64,000 nt of DNA from Curvibacter sp. (GTDB taxonomy: Bacteria > Pseudomonadota > Gammaproteobacteria > Burkholderiales > Burkholderiaceae_C). The stretch spans positions 58,788 to 122,787 of the forward strand of contig JAHRYV010000004.1 of the NCBI GenBank assembly GCA_020621965.1. The letters run 5' to 3'. Both the position numbers and the translations under genes were made by a program. A model generated the notes under the pieces. The model worked only from the letters and a program-made list of their open reading frames with translations. It was not told the origin of the DNA and made no database searches. This document shows positions 25,939 through 34,060 of the stretch, piece after piece; positions within the stretch are counted from its first letter, which is position 1, and every line of letters begins with the position of its first letter.

Positions 25939-26301
25939 ATGGGCCAAGTCGTTCAGTTCCCGACTGTCGAAGAGATGGAATGGAAGTTCTGGGAGAAGAC
26001 ACTCCGCGACACGAACAAGAGTGGCGACTTCAGCGGCGATGTGCTGGAGCAAGCGCTGCCGAAGATCAAGGCACATTGGAAGGAGACCTTTGAATCGCTC
26101 ACGCTTGACGTTGAGCCTGTCAGTGTGCCCGGAACCGTCTCCGAAGATCAGGCCTTAGCCATCAGACGCATTGGCGAAGTCTCCGCGGACGCAGTTATGA
26201 AACGCTTGCGAACTGAACGAACACGAAGTCTATTGCGTCTTGCAGTGCTGGAGCTTCGGGCAAGCTTCAGTCGTGTACATCAGGTTCCTTGTCCCGAATA
26301 G
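25939..26301 (+). CDS. Hypothetical cassette protein
   Basis: 120 residues, not recognised. It is soluble and helical, with an acidic Trp-rich start (VQFPTVEEMEWKFWEKT) and a basic C-terminal third. The gene lies on a segment bounded by GTTAAGC (25844) and a 60-bp attC (26316-26375), so it is read as an integron-type cassette of about 525 bp. Composition is more AT-rich than the core genes nearby. No partner or function can be assigned. Confidence 0.65.
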   Translation: MGQVVQFPTVEEMEWKFWEKTLRDTNKSGDFSGDVLEQALPKIKAHWKETFESLTLDVEPVSVPGTVSEDQALAIRRIGEVSADAVMKRLRTERTRSLLRLAVLELRASFSRVHQVPCPE

Positions 26302-26315
26302 CGGCGAGAAGTGCG

Positions 26316-26375
26316 GCCCAACCCATCAATCGAGAGCGGATTGCCTACGCCCCCCGCTCATCTCCAACGTTGGAC
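26316..26375 (+). repeat. Integron attC recombination site (60 bp)
   Basis: Starts with GCCCAAC (RYYYAAC, 26316-26322) and ends with GTTGGAC (GTTRRRY, 26369-26375). The inner arms GAGCGG and CCGCTC form the stem with imperfect extensions (CAATCGA against TCATC). Length is 60 bp, the classical size. It follows the stop of the 25939 gene by 14 bp. Confidence 0.7.
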
Positions 26376-26390
26376 GTCAGAGGACTGGTT

Positions 26391-26951
26391 ATGAACGTCC
26401 GCATTTTTATCTTCCTCTTCCTGCTGCTGGTTGTTCGTGCTGTCTCTGCCACAGAAGCATCGACGGAAGAATACGCAATGACGTTCCGTTACTGTCGCGA
26501 CATCGATAGCTATCAAGTCACACCACCAGAATTGGGGAAGCAGGAGTCACAACAGGAGTCAGCAAATAATGATTTTTCGCCGCTGCCGGATGCGTTATTG
26601 CGACTCTTGAAGATCAAAGGAAATGTCCTCTCGCCGACGACGATCAAACAGATGGGCTTGGCGATCGCAGTATTGAGGCCGCCAGCACACGGGAGAGTGA
26701 GGTTCGTTGATCCACCAGACCAGCAACACAAGACTCACATGCCTGATGGGAAAACCGTTCCCCTTCCAATCGGCACGACGTCGCACCATTACACCTTCAT
26801 GCCCGACTTGGGCTATCTGGGTAGAGATTACGTCGCTTATGAGGTTTTGGCTTATGGGAAACGGTACAAAGTAGTCGTCAACTTTTTGGTAGTTCCTGTT
26901 GTCAACGAGAATGAGCCGGCAACATGCATGTCCGAAAAGTTCAACAACTGA
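26391..26951 (+). CDS. Exported cassette protein with an Ig/cadherin-like domain
   Basis: 186 residues. A signal peptide (FIFLFLLLVVRAVSA, cleavage near residue 20) directs export. The region LRPPAHGRVRF ... HHYTFMPDLGYLGRDYVAYEV matches the general pattern of bacterial Ig/cadherin-like repeats, where a 'Y.P..gf.G.D...y.v' strand pattern is typical. Two Cys residues could pair. It begins 15 bp after an attC site, so it is a likely second cassette gene. A degenerate attC-like inverted repeat follows at 26992-27021. Role unknown; a secreted binding protein is a reasonable guess. Confidence 0.65.
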   Translation: MNVRIFIFLFLLLVVRAVSATEASTEEYAMTFRYCRDIDSYQVTPPELGKQESQQESANNDFSPLPDALLRLLKIKGNVLSPTTIKQMGLAIAVLRPPAHGRVRFVDPPDQQHKTHMPDGKTVPLPIGTTSHHYTFMPDLGYLGRDYVAYEVLAYGKRYKVVVNFLVVPVVNENEPATCMSEKFNN

Positions 26952-26991
26952 CGTCTACCCCTTCGGTCAACCGGAACTTGTGAATAAAGGC

Positions 26992-27021
26992 GCCCAAGTC
27001 TAGTCATCTTGCATGTTGGGC
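26992..27021 (+). repeat. Degenerate or truncated attC-like site
   Basis: CGCCCAA (26991-26997) and TTGGGCG (27016-27022) form perfect 7-bp arms around an 18-bp loop, and the right arm contains the GTTRRRY core GTTGGGC (27015-27021). The left core reads GCCCAAG instead of GCCCAAC, and the site is only 30 bp, too short for a normal attC. It may be an attC that lost its central stem, or just a hairpin after the gene. Confidence 0.4.
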
Positions 27022-27139
27022 GTCATAAAGGCCGCACCTGTGCAGGGATACCTGGTGAGAACCCGAGCCGCTGTCGAAAATCCTCATCGTCGTTCGTCGT
27101 AGATCAGTTGGATCTGTGTAACTCATCGGAGCAGGAATC

Positions 27140-27490
27140 ATGACCACTTACACCGGAAGTTGCCATTGCGGAGGCATCACCTTCGAGGTTGAAGGCGAGA
27201 TCGACAGCGGCCTGGCCTGCAACTGTTCCATCTGTACACGCAAGGGCTCGCTCTTATGGTTCGTCCCCCGGGCGAAGCTCAGGCTCAAGACCCCGGAGTC
27301 CGCAGCGAGCACCTACACCTTCAACAAGCACATGATCAAGCACCGCTTCTGCCCGACCTGCGGGATACACCCGTATGGCGAGGGCACCGATCCCAAGGGC
27401 CGTGCGATGGCGGCCGTCAATCTGCGCTGCATCGAGGGGCTCGACCTGGAAGCGATCCCCGTGCACCACTTCGACGGCAAATCCATGTGA
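27140..27490 (+). CDS. GFA-family zinc-binding protein
   Basis: 116 residues with the glutathione-dependent formaldehyde-activating (GFA) fold. The zinc-binding cysteine pairs are in SCHCGGITFEVEG, ACNCSICTRKG and HRFCPTCGIHPYGEG. GFA-like proteins include S-hydroxymethylglutathione synthase, but most small relatives are of unknown activity. It begins after a 120-bp spacer downstream of the cassette genes and looks chromosomal. Probably monocistronic. Confidence 0.9.
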   Translation: MTTYTGSCHCGGITFEVEGEIDSGLACNCSICTRKGSLLWFVPRAKLRLKTPESAASTYTFNKHMIKHRFCPTCGIHPYGEGTDPKGRAMAAVNLRCIEGLDLEAIPVHHFDGKSM

Positions 27491-27651
27491 GTCCAGGCCC
27501 CCGGTCTCACCGTGCCCTTCTGGCGGTTCGGGGTAAATCCCTGGTCCGAGCAGGTCGAAAACTGGCGTGCCCGATCGTCGTGGAGTAGGGTCGGGGCCGA
27601 TGCCGCTCCGATCCGCCTGCCGATCCACCCCAACAGTTCAGGAGTCCTGCC

Positions 27652-28098
27652 ATGTCCGACCGTACCGTCCGCCTCCATCGCGTCCTGCGTTGCCCGCCCG
27701 AGAAGCTCTACCGCGCCTTTCTGCAGGCCGATGCCCTGGCCAAGTGGCTGCCGCCGCACGGCTTTACCTGCAAGGTCCAGCAGTTCGACGCCCGCGTCGG
27801 CGGGACCTTTCGCATGTCCTTTCACAACTTCGGCACCGGCAACGGCCATTCCTTCGGGGGTGAGTATCGGGAGCTGGTGCCGAACACGCTGATCCGCTAC
27901 ACCGACAGGTTCGACGATCCGAATCTGCCGGGTGTGATGGAAGTGACAGTGTCACTCAAGCCCGTGGTCTGCGGCACCGAGCTGAGCATCAGCCAGGCCG
28001 GCATCCCCGAGGTCATCCCGCTGGAGATGTGTTACCTCGGCTGGCAGGAGTCCCTGCTGCAGCTGGCGGCGCTGGTAGAGCCGGATATTCCGGGTTGA
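27652..28098 (+). CDS. SRPBCC (AHSA1-like) domain protein
   Basis: 148 residues of the START/Bet v1-like fold. HRVLRCPPEKLYRAFLQ, ALAKWLPPHGFTCKV and GVMEVTVSLKPVVCGTEL are typical of the polyketide cyclase/AHSA1-like group, including the final GWQESLLQLAALVEP helix. Ligand unknown. Its stop codon is the first triplet of a 15-base stretch (TGAGCCCGCGCACGG) also present at the stop of the HipB-like gene at 25506. Confidence 0.87.
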   Translation: MSDRTVRLHRVLRCPPEKLYRAFLQADALAKWLPPHGFTCKVQQFDARVGGTFRMSFHNFGTGNGHSFGGEYRELVPNTLIRYTDRFDDPNLPGVMEVTVSLKPVVCGTELSISQAGIPEVIPLEMCYLGWQESLLQLAALVEPDIPG

Positions 28099-28138
28099 GC
28101 CCGCGCACGGTTGCCTTGGAGCCGCAGGCCGGCGGGAG

Positions 28139-28238
28139 ACTGCTATAAAGCAGGCACTCACAGGACAGAACGGGAGGATGGCTTGATGTACTTGAACTTT
28201 GTTCATAAGACAGGTTTGCTGTCTATATCAAGTTGGGC
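28139..28238 (+). repeat. AttI-like repeat copy B with GTTGGGC core
   Basis: This 96-bp copy begins ACTGCTATAAAGCAGGCACT and ends AGACAG-gtttg-CTGTCT (28208-28224), then ATATCAAGTT and the GTTRRRY core GTTGGGC (28232-28238). It matches copy A (25761-25850) at both ends, with a variable middle. Its core is the exact complement of the first core of the attC after the next gene (GCCCAAC at 28651). A related GCTGCTATAAAG stretch also occurs at 33979. Confidence 0.5.
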
Positions 28239-28244
28239 CTCACG

Positions 28245-28649
28245 ATGAACAACACTCAGTGGAGAGAGTTCTTTGTCACTTGCTCAAAGATCCTTGGGGC
28301 AGGTGAGGCAGAAATCAACTCCAGTCCCAATTGGTGCTCATGGACAACATTCAGTCGCCTTGCCGAGGATGCGGGCTATTGGCAACGTGGATTGCCTCAT
28401 GTGGATGAGCTTTGGGAAGAGGGAACAACCGACGGCGGAACGTGGGGGCAGCCGTTTCGTTTCTCTGATATCGCGCATCTGATCATTCCAAAGACGTTTA
28501 CCAGAGAGCTTTTCGTTGGCGAAGGGGCGCAAAGAACGTTCCGGCGTGTCCGGGTTCGTCAAGACATTGAGGACTTGTCCAGAGAACTCAAGATGCAAGG
28601 AGTGCCACACACTCTTTCAACCATAGCGTTGGAGGTGAGGGGATCATGA
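28245..28649 (+). CDS. Hypothetical cassette protein
   Basis: 134 residues from ATG 28245, 7 bases after the GTTGGGC core. Not recognised by family. The sequence is Trp-rich in its N-terminal half (QWREFF, PNWCSWTTF, GYWQRGLPHVDELWEEG) with a DIAHLIIPKTF segment, suggesting a compact globular enzyme or immunity-type protein. Its stop lies directly before an attC (28651). More AT-rich than its flanks. Integron-type cassette gene of unknown function. Confidence 0.7.
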   Translation: MNNTQWREFFVTCSKILGAGEAEINSSPNWCSWTTFSRLAEDAGYWQRGLPHVDELWEEGTTDGGTWGQPFRFSDIAHLIIPKTFTRELFVGEGAQRTFRRVRVRQDIEDLSRELKMQGVPHTLSTIALEVRGS

Positions 28650-28650
28650 G

Positions 28651-28710
28651 GCCCAACATGTCAGTCAGGCGCCGATCGCCTTCGGCGTCGGCTTACTTCG
28701 GACGTTGAGG
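28651..28710 (+). repeat. Integron attC recombination site (60 bp)
   Basis: Begins with GCCCAAC (28651-28657), one base after the cassette gene's stop, and ends GTTGAGG (28704-28710), one mismatch from GTTRRRY. The inner stem is strong: GCCGATCGCC pairs with GGCGTCGGC around a TTC loop, with a single bulge. With the 5' core of the same cassette (GTTGGGC) the circular form would have perfectly complementary ends. The cassette spans about 28233-28704. Confidence 0.75.
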
Positions 28711-28730
28711 CGTCTAAGCGGAGGTAAACG

Positions 28731-29390
28731 ATGACACGAGTTCGCGTTGAAAGCTTCACCATCTCGCTCGACGGTTACGGGGCGGGGCCGAATCAGGACC
28801 TCAACAATCCGCTTGGCGTCGGCGGGGGGGAGCTGCACCAGTGGCTACTCCCGACGCGCACCTTGCAGCGGACCCTGTTCGGCAAGGACGGCGGTACGAC
28901 CGGGGTCGACGATGATTTCGCCGCCCGTGGCTTTCAGAATGTCGGCGCCTGGATACTTGGGCGGAACATGTTCGGGCCCATACGTGGGGACTGGCCGGAC
29001 GCCAGCTGGAAAGGCTGGTGGGGAGACAACCCGCCCTATCACGTTCCAACGTTCATCCTGACGCATCACGCGCGCGAGCCCATCCAGATGGAAGGCGGCA
29101 CGACCTTCCACTTCGTCACGGGCGGTATCCACGAGGCGCTGGACCGGGCGCGCGAGGCCGCCAAGGGTAAGGACGTGCGGATCGGCGGCGGGGCGGACAC
29201 CATCCGGCAGTATCTGCGCGAGGGTCTCATTGATGAACTGCACGTCGCCATCTCGCCGGTCCTGCTCGGCCGGGGCGCGCCGCTGTTCCAAGGGTTGGAC
29301 TTGCGGGCTCTGGGATACGAATGCGTTGAATTCGCAGCGTCGGAGAAGGCCACGCATGTCGTCCTGCGGCGCCCAGGGCGCACGGACTGA
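28731..29390 (+). CDS. Dihydrofolate-reductase-like (RibD C-terminal family) protein
   Basis: 219 residues of the DHFR/RibD-C fold. VESFTISLDGYGAGPNQD is the first strand region. GAWILGRNMFGP and the GGGADTIRQYLREGLIDELHVAISPVLLG region (residues about 147-175) are typical of the YwjB/RibD-like reductases that bind NADPH. Substrate unknown. An AGCGGAGG ribosome site precedes the ATG. It starts 20 bp after the last attC, so it may be chromosomal DNA bordering the cassette, or a further cassette that lacks an attC. Confidence 0.87.
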   Translation: MTRVRVESFTISLDGYGAGPNQDLNNPLGVGGGELHQWLLPTRTLQRTLFGKDGGTTGVDDDFAARGFQNVGAWILGRNMFGPIRGDWPDASWKGWWGDNPPYHVPTFILTHHAREPIQMEGGTTFHFVTGGIHEALDRAREAAKGKDVRIGGGADTIRQYLREGLIDELHVAISPVLLGRGAPLFQGLDLRALGYECVEFAASEKATHVVLRRPGRTD

Positions 29391-29453
29391 CCACTCGTTG
29401 AAGGCCGACGGCCCGGTCGGGCCGCGGCCCTAGAACTCCCGCCTCCGCGGGCA

Positions 29454-29468
29454 TGGCACGCTTTCTGC
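29454..29468 (+). promoter_or_regulatory. Sigma-54-like promoter before the transporter-kinase gene
   Basis: TGGCACG-CTTTC-TGC has the GG-N10-GC spacing (GG 29455-29456, GC 29467-29468) and the strong TGGCACG -24 element; the -12 reads CTGC rather than TTGC. Transcription would start near 29480, at the annotated ATG (29482), leaving almost no leader. That makes the match either an unusual leaderless promoter or coincidence. Confidence 0.35.
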
Positions 29469-29481
29469 ACTGTCCCCGGGC

Positions 29482-32400
29482 ATGGACGCCCCGGCCAGCC
29501 TGACGCCTGCCTCCCCGCCCGCCGCGCCGGCGGCGGTGCAGTCCATCGTCAAGGTCCGGCGTGACTACAACAGCTGGGTGGCGCGCGAGACCATGGAGGA
29601 CTACGCGCTGCGCTACACACCGCAGCGCTTCCGCAAGTGGAGCGAATGGCGGGTGGCCAACACCGCCTTCGGCGCCGCCTCCTTCCTGATCCTGGAGGCG
29701 GTGGGCGCCACGCTGCTGGTGCAGTACGGCTGGGCCAATGCCTTCTGGGCCATCCTGGCCACCGGGCTCATCATCTTTCTGGCGGGCTGGCCCATCAGCG
29801 TCTACGCGGCGCGCTACGGCGTGGACATGGACCTGCTCACACGCGGCGCGGGTTTCGGCTACATCGGCTCCACCCTCACCTCGCTGATCTACGCCAGCTT
29901 CACCTTCATCTTCTTCGCGCTGGAGGCGGCGGTGATGGCCTATGCGCTGGAGCTGGCGCTGGACATTCCGCCGCGCTGGGGTTACCTGGTATGCGCGCTG
30001 GTGGTCATCCCCCTGGTCACGCACGGGGTCTCGGCCATCAGCCGGCTGCAGGTCTGGACCCAGCCGCTGTGGCTGCTGATGCTGGTCGTGCCCTTCGCCT
30101 ATGTGCTGGCGCTGGACCCTGACGCGTTCTCGGGCATCGTGCACTACAAGGGGGAGAAAGGCCGCACGTCGGACTTCGCGCTGCCCCTGTTTGGTGCCGC
30201 GCTGACGGTGGGCATTGCGCTGATCACCCAGATGGGCGAGCAGGCCGACTACCTGCGTTTCATGCCGGCGCGCACGCCGGCAACGCGCGTGCGCTGGTGG
30301 CTGGGTGTGCTGGCCGGCGGGCCGGGCTGGGTGCTGCTGGGTGTGGTCAAGATGCTGGGCGGCGCGCTGCTGGCCTATCTGGCCATCACCCATGCGGTGC
30401 CGCCCGAGCGCGCGGTGGACCCGAACCAGATGTACCTGGCCGCCTACGAATACGTGTTCCCGCACTACGGCTGGGCGGTGGCGGCCACGGCGCTGTTCGT
30501 GGTGATCTCGCAGCTCAAGATTAACGTCACCAATGCCTACGCCGGCTCGCTGGCCTGGAGCAACTTCTTCTCGCGCCTCACGCACAGCCATCCGGGGCGC
30601 GTGGTCTGGGTGGTGTTCAACACGCTGATCGCCTTCATGCTGATGGAGATGAACGTCTTCCAGGCCCTGGGCGACGTGCTGGGCCTGTACAGCAACATCG
30701 CCATCGCCTGGATGATGGCCGTGGTGGCCGACCTGGTCATCAACAAGCCGCTGGGCCTGTCGCCGCCGGGCATCGAGTTCAAGCGCGCTCACCTCTACGA
30801 CATCAACCCCGTGGGCGTGGGCGCCATGGCGCTGGCGTCCGTGCTCTCCGTCACCGCGCACCTGGGGCTGTTCGGCCCGCTGGCGCAGGCCTTCTCGGCC
30901 CTGATCGCGCTGGGCACGGCCTTCGTGGCCGCGCCGCTGCTGGCCTGGGCCACACGCGGGCGTTATTACATCGCCCGCCAGGATGTCGCCACCCACGCGC
31001 GCCACGCCCTGCGCCGCTGTGTCATCTGCGAGCGCGAGTACGAAGGCCCCGACATGGCGCACTGTCCGGCCTACCAGGGCCCGATCTGCTCACTCTGCTG
31101 CACGCTGGACGCGCGCTGCGGCGACCTGTGCAAACCCCAGGCCAGCCTGTCGGCGCAGTGGGCGGCCACGCTGCAGCGCCTGCTGCCGCGCCGGCTCTGG
31201 CCCTATCTGGACACGGGCCTGGCGCACTTTCTGTTGCTGATGGTGGTCATCGTGCCGCTGCTGGCCGGTGTGTTCGGCCTGCTCTACCAGCAGGAGTTCA
31301 AGGCGCTGCTGGCGCTGGAGGGCTGGGTGCCCACGGCCGCCGAGCAGGCCCTGCGCTCGGGTTTTTTCAAGGCCTATATGGCCCTGCTGCTGCTCTCGGG
31401 CATGGTGGCCTGGTGGGTGGTGCTGGCGCACAAGAGCCGCCAGGTGGCGCAGGAAGAGTCGAATCGCCAGACCCATCTGCTGATGCGCGAGATCGAGTCG
31501 CACCAGCAGACCGACGCCGCCCTGCAGCAAGCCCGCCGCGCCGCCGAGGCCGCGCAGCACCAGGCCGAGCAGGCCAACCAGGCCAAGAGCCGCTACATCA
31601 GCGCCATCAGCCACGAGCTGCGCACCCCGCTCAACAGCATCCTGGGTTATGCGCAGCTCATGGGCGAAGACCCGCAGGTGCCCCGGCACCGCAAACACGC
31701 GGTGCAGGTGATCCGCCGCGGCGGCGAACACCTGCTGACGCTGATCGAGGGCACGCTGGACCTGGCGCGCATCGAGGCCGGCAAGCTCACGCTGGCGCTC
31801 AAGCCCACCGCCTTTGCCGAGCTGGTGCACGAGCTGGCCGCCATGTTCGAGCCGCAGGCCGCGGCCAAGGGCCTGGTCTTCCGCTTCGAGGCCCAGGGCA
31901 AGCTGCCGCCGCAGGTGCGCGCCGACGAAAAGCGCCTGCGCCAGATCCTCATCAACCTGCTGGGCAATGCCATCAAGTTCACCAGCAAGGGCGAGGTGAC
32001 ATTCAGCGTGCGCTACGCGCGCGAGATGGCCCACATCGACATCCGCGACACCGGCCCGGGCATGACGCCGCAGGACGTGGACCGCCTGTTCGAGCCCTTC
32101 ACGCGCACCGCCTCGGCCCAGGGCACCCCCGGCGCCGGCCTGGGCCTGACCATCGCCAAGATGCTGACCGACCTGATGGGCGGCGAGCTCACCGTGCAAA
32201 GCACGCCGGGCCTGGGCTCGGTGTTCCACATCAAGCTCTTCCTGCCCGAGGTGCATGTCGCGCCCGCCGCGCGCCGCGGCGCACCGGCTCCGCGCCCGCC
32301 GCGCCGCGGCTACGCCGGCGCGCGCCGCCACGTGCTGGTGGTGGACAACGAGGAGGCGGACCGCGAGATGCTGACCCAGCTGCTGGTGCCGTTGGGTTTT

Positions 32401-32949
32401 GTGCTGCGCACCGCCGCCAGCGGCCACGACGCGCTGGACCTGCTGGCCGCCGGTTACCGGCCCGACGTGATCTTCATGGACCTGGCCATGCCCGGCATCG
32501 ACGGCTGGGAAACCATCCGCCGGCTGCGCCGCCTGAGCGGCATGGCCCAGGTGCGGGTGGCCGTGGTCTCGGCCAACGCCTTCGACAAGGGGCTGGAGAA
32601 CGATGTGGGCATCACGCCGACCGACCTCATCACCAAACCCATCCGCCACAGCGAGCTGCTGGACTGGCTGGAGCAGCGCCTGCAGCTGCAGTGGACCGCA
32701 GTGCCGCCGGTGACCGTGCCCGCACCGGTGGCCGCGCCCGCGCCGCAGCGCCCGCACGGCGAGCGCCTGGCCGAGCTGCGCGAGCGCGTGGCGCTGGGTT
32801 ACTTCCGCGGCATCGTGCAGCTGCTCGACGAGATCGAGGCCCAGAGCCCGCACACCCACGCCTGGGCCGAGCAGGTGCGCGCGCTGGCGCGCGAGTACCG
32901 CTTCGACGCCATCCTGCCCCTGCTCGAACCGCTGGAGCCCACCCCATGA
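29482..32949 (+). CDS. NCS1-type transporter fused to hybrid histidine kinase and receiver
   Basis: 1155 residues. Residues ~40-500 resemble an NCS1 nucleobase/cytosine-purine permease (DYALRYTPQRFRKWSEWRV start, about 12 membrane helices). Residues 513-550 hold eight cysteines (C513, C516, C528, C536, C539, C540, C546, C550), a likely zinc or Fe-S module. Two more helices, a coiled-coil linker and a histidine kinase follow: His711 in ISHELRTPLNSILGY, N-box LINLLGNAIKFT, G-boxes DTGPGM and GAGLGLTI. A receiver domain has Asp1000 (IFMDLAMPG). The permease part probably senses a nitrogen compound. The next gene overlaps by 4 bp and is the LuxR-type regulator. Confidence 0.88.
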   Translation: MDAPASLTPASPPAAPAAVQSIVKVRRDYNSWVARETMEDYALRYTPQRFRKWSEWRVANTAFGAASFLILEAVGATLLVQYGWANAFWAILATGLIIFLAGWPISVYAARYGVDMDLLTRGAGFGYIGSTLTSLIYASFTFIFFALEAAVMAYALELALDIPPRWGYLVCALVVIPLVTHGVSAISRLQVWTQPLWLLMLVVPFAYVLALDPDAFSGIVHYKGEKGRTSDFALPLFGAALTVGIALITQMGEQADYLRFMPARTPATRVRWWLGVLAGGPGWVLLGVVKMLGGALLAYLAITHAVPPERAVDPNQMYLAAYEYVFPHYGWAVAATALFVVISQLKINVTNAYAGSLAWSNFFSRLTHSHPGRVVWVVFNTLIAFMLMEMNVFQALGDVLGLYSNIAIAWMMAVVADLVINKPLGLSPPGIEFKRAHLYDINPVGVGAMALASVLSVTAHLGLFGPLAQAFSALIALGTAFVAAPLLAWATRGRYYIARQDVATHARHALRRCVICEREYEGPDMAHCPAYQGPICSLCCTLDARCGDLCKPQASLSAQWAATLQRLLPRRLWPYLDTGLAHFLLLMVVIVPLLAGVFGLLYQQEFKALLALEGWVPTAAEQALRSGFFKAYMALLLLSGMVAWWVVLAHKSRQVAQEESNRQTHLLMREIESHQQTDAALQQARRAAEAAQHQAEQANQAKSRYISAISHELRTPLNSILGYAQLMGEDPQVPRHRKHAVQVIRRGGEHLLTLIEGTLDLARIEAGKLTLALKPTAFAELVHELAAMFEPQAAAKGLVFRFEAQGKLPPQVRADEKRLRQILINLLGNAIKFTSKGEVTFSVRYAREMAHIDIRDTGPGMTPQDVDRLFEPFTRTASAQGTPGAGLGLTIAKMLTDLMGGELTVQSTPGLGSVFHIKLFLPEVHVAPAARRGAPAPRPPRRGYAGARRHVLVVDNEEADREMLTQLLVPLGFVLRTAASGHDALDLLAAGYRPDVIFMDLAMPGIDGWETIRRLRRLSGMAQVRVAVVSANAFDKGLENDVGITPTDLITKPIRHSELLDWLEQRLQLQWTAVPPVTVPAPVAAPAPQRPHGERLAELRERVALGYFRGIVQLLDEIEAQSPHTHAWAEQVRALAREYRFDAILPLLEPLEPTP

Positions 32950-33935
32950 ACGAACGCCTGGCCCAGGCCCTCAACCGCGCGCACAGCGACGTGGTGCTCA
33001 TCGTCGACGACGTGCCTGACAACGTCTCGCTGCTGCACGACGCGCTGGACGAATCCGGCTACACCGTGCTGGTGGCGCTGGACGGCGCCTCCGCCCTGCA
33101 GCGCGCCGCCCAGGCGCGCCCCGACATCGTGCTGCTCGACGCCATGATGCCCGGCATGGACGGCTTCGAGGTGGCGCGCCGCCTGAAGGCCGAGGCGACC
33201 ACCGCCCACATCCCCATCATCTTCATGACCGGCCTGACCGAGACCGAACACCTGGTGGCCGCGCTGGAGGCCGGCGGCACCGACTACGTGACCAAACCCA
33301 TAAGACCGAAGGAAGTGATGGCGCGCATGCACGTGCACCTGCAGGGCGCGCGCGAGCGCCGCCAGGCCCGCAACGCGCTCGATGCCTTCGGTTACGCCAG
33401 CATCACTGTGCGCGCCAGTGATGGCCGCCTGATGTGGCAGACCCCGCTGGCGCGCGAGCTGCTGCAGCGTTACTACGGCCACAGCGGCCCGTATGCGCCC
33501 GGCCCGGTGCTGAGCTGGCTGCGCCACGGCGTGGCGCACGTGGCCGAGGCGCTGGCGCGCCGGGAGCCGCTGGCCGAGGCCCCGCGCTTCCACATCGAAC
33601 AGGGCCCCCGGCGCCTCACCTTTCGCCTGCAGCAGCACAACGGCGACGGCGCCGGCGGCGACTGGCTGGTCATCATGCAGGAGGCCTCCGACGAAGCCGT
33701 CATCACCGCCCTCACGCTGAGCTTCAAGCTCACCGCGCGCGAGGCCGAGGTGCTGTACTGGGTCATCAAGGGCAAGATCAACCGCGACATCGGCGACATC
33801 CTGGGCAGCAGTCCCATGACGGTGAAAAAACAGCTGGAGCGCGTCTACGCCAAGCTCGGTGTGGAAACGCGCACCGCGGCCGCGGCCATGGCGCTGGGGC
33901 GCATACGGCAGCTGCAGCCGCAGTTCGAAGGTTAA
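32946..33935 (+). CDS. Response regulator with receiver and LuxR-type HTH
   Basis: 329 residues. The N-terminal receiver (DVVLIVDDVPDNVSLLHDAL) carries the phospho-acceptor Asp in DIVLLDAMMPGMDGFEV and the conserved Lys in YVTKPIRPKEV. A ~110-residue linker with a PAS-like character follows. The LuxR/GerE HTH is at the C-terminus (LTAREAEVLYWVIKGKINRD ... TVKKQLERVYAKLG). It starts inside the kinase stop (ATGA), so the two form a cognate two-component system. By position between the urea transporter and urease genes it may control nitrogen-compound uptake; that is inference. Confidence 0.92.
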   Translation: MNERLAQALNRAHSDVVLIVDDVPDNVSLLHDALDESGYTVLVALDGASALQRAAQARPDIVLLDAMMPGMDGFEVARRLKAEATTAHIPIIFMTGLTETEHLVAALEAGGTDYVTKPIRPKEVMARMHVHLQGARERRQARNALDAFGYASITVRASDGRLMWQTPLARELLQRYYGHSGPYAPGPVLSWLRHGVAHVAEALARREPLAEAPRFHIEQGPRRLTFRLQQHNGDGAGGDWLVIMQEASDEAVITALTLSFKLTAREAEVLYWVIKGKINRDIGDILGSSPMTVKKQLERVYAKLGVETRTAAAAMALGRIRQLQPQFEG

Positions 33936-34060
33936 GCGGCGCGCGGCCCCGCGGGCCGTTACACGGCGCTGGCGGAGAGCTGCTATAAAGTCGTCCTTCA
34001 CACCAGATAGGGGACACCGGGGCGATGCGAGGTTCGGCCTTGCATAGGCCCTGCATCGAC

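Noticed and set aside
29227..31062. Long open frame on the minus strand opposite the transporter-kinase gene
   Set aside because: Composition is typical of an antisense shadow (His/Gln/Arg-rich), while the plus-strand frame has clear NCS1 and kinase motifs.
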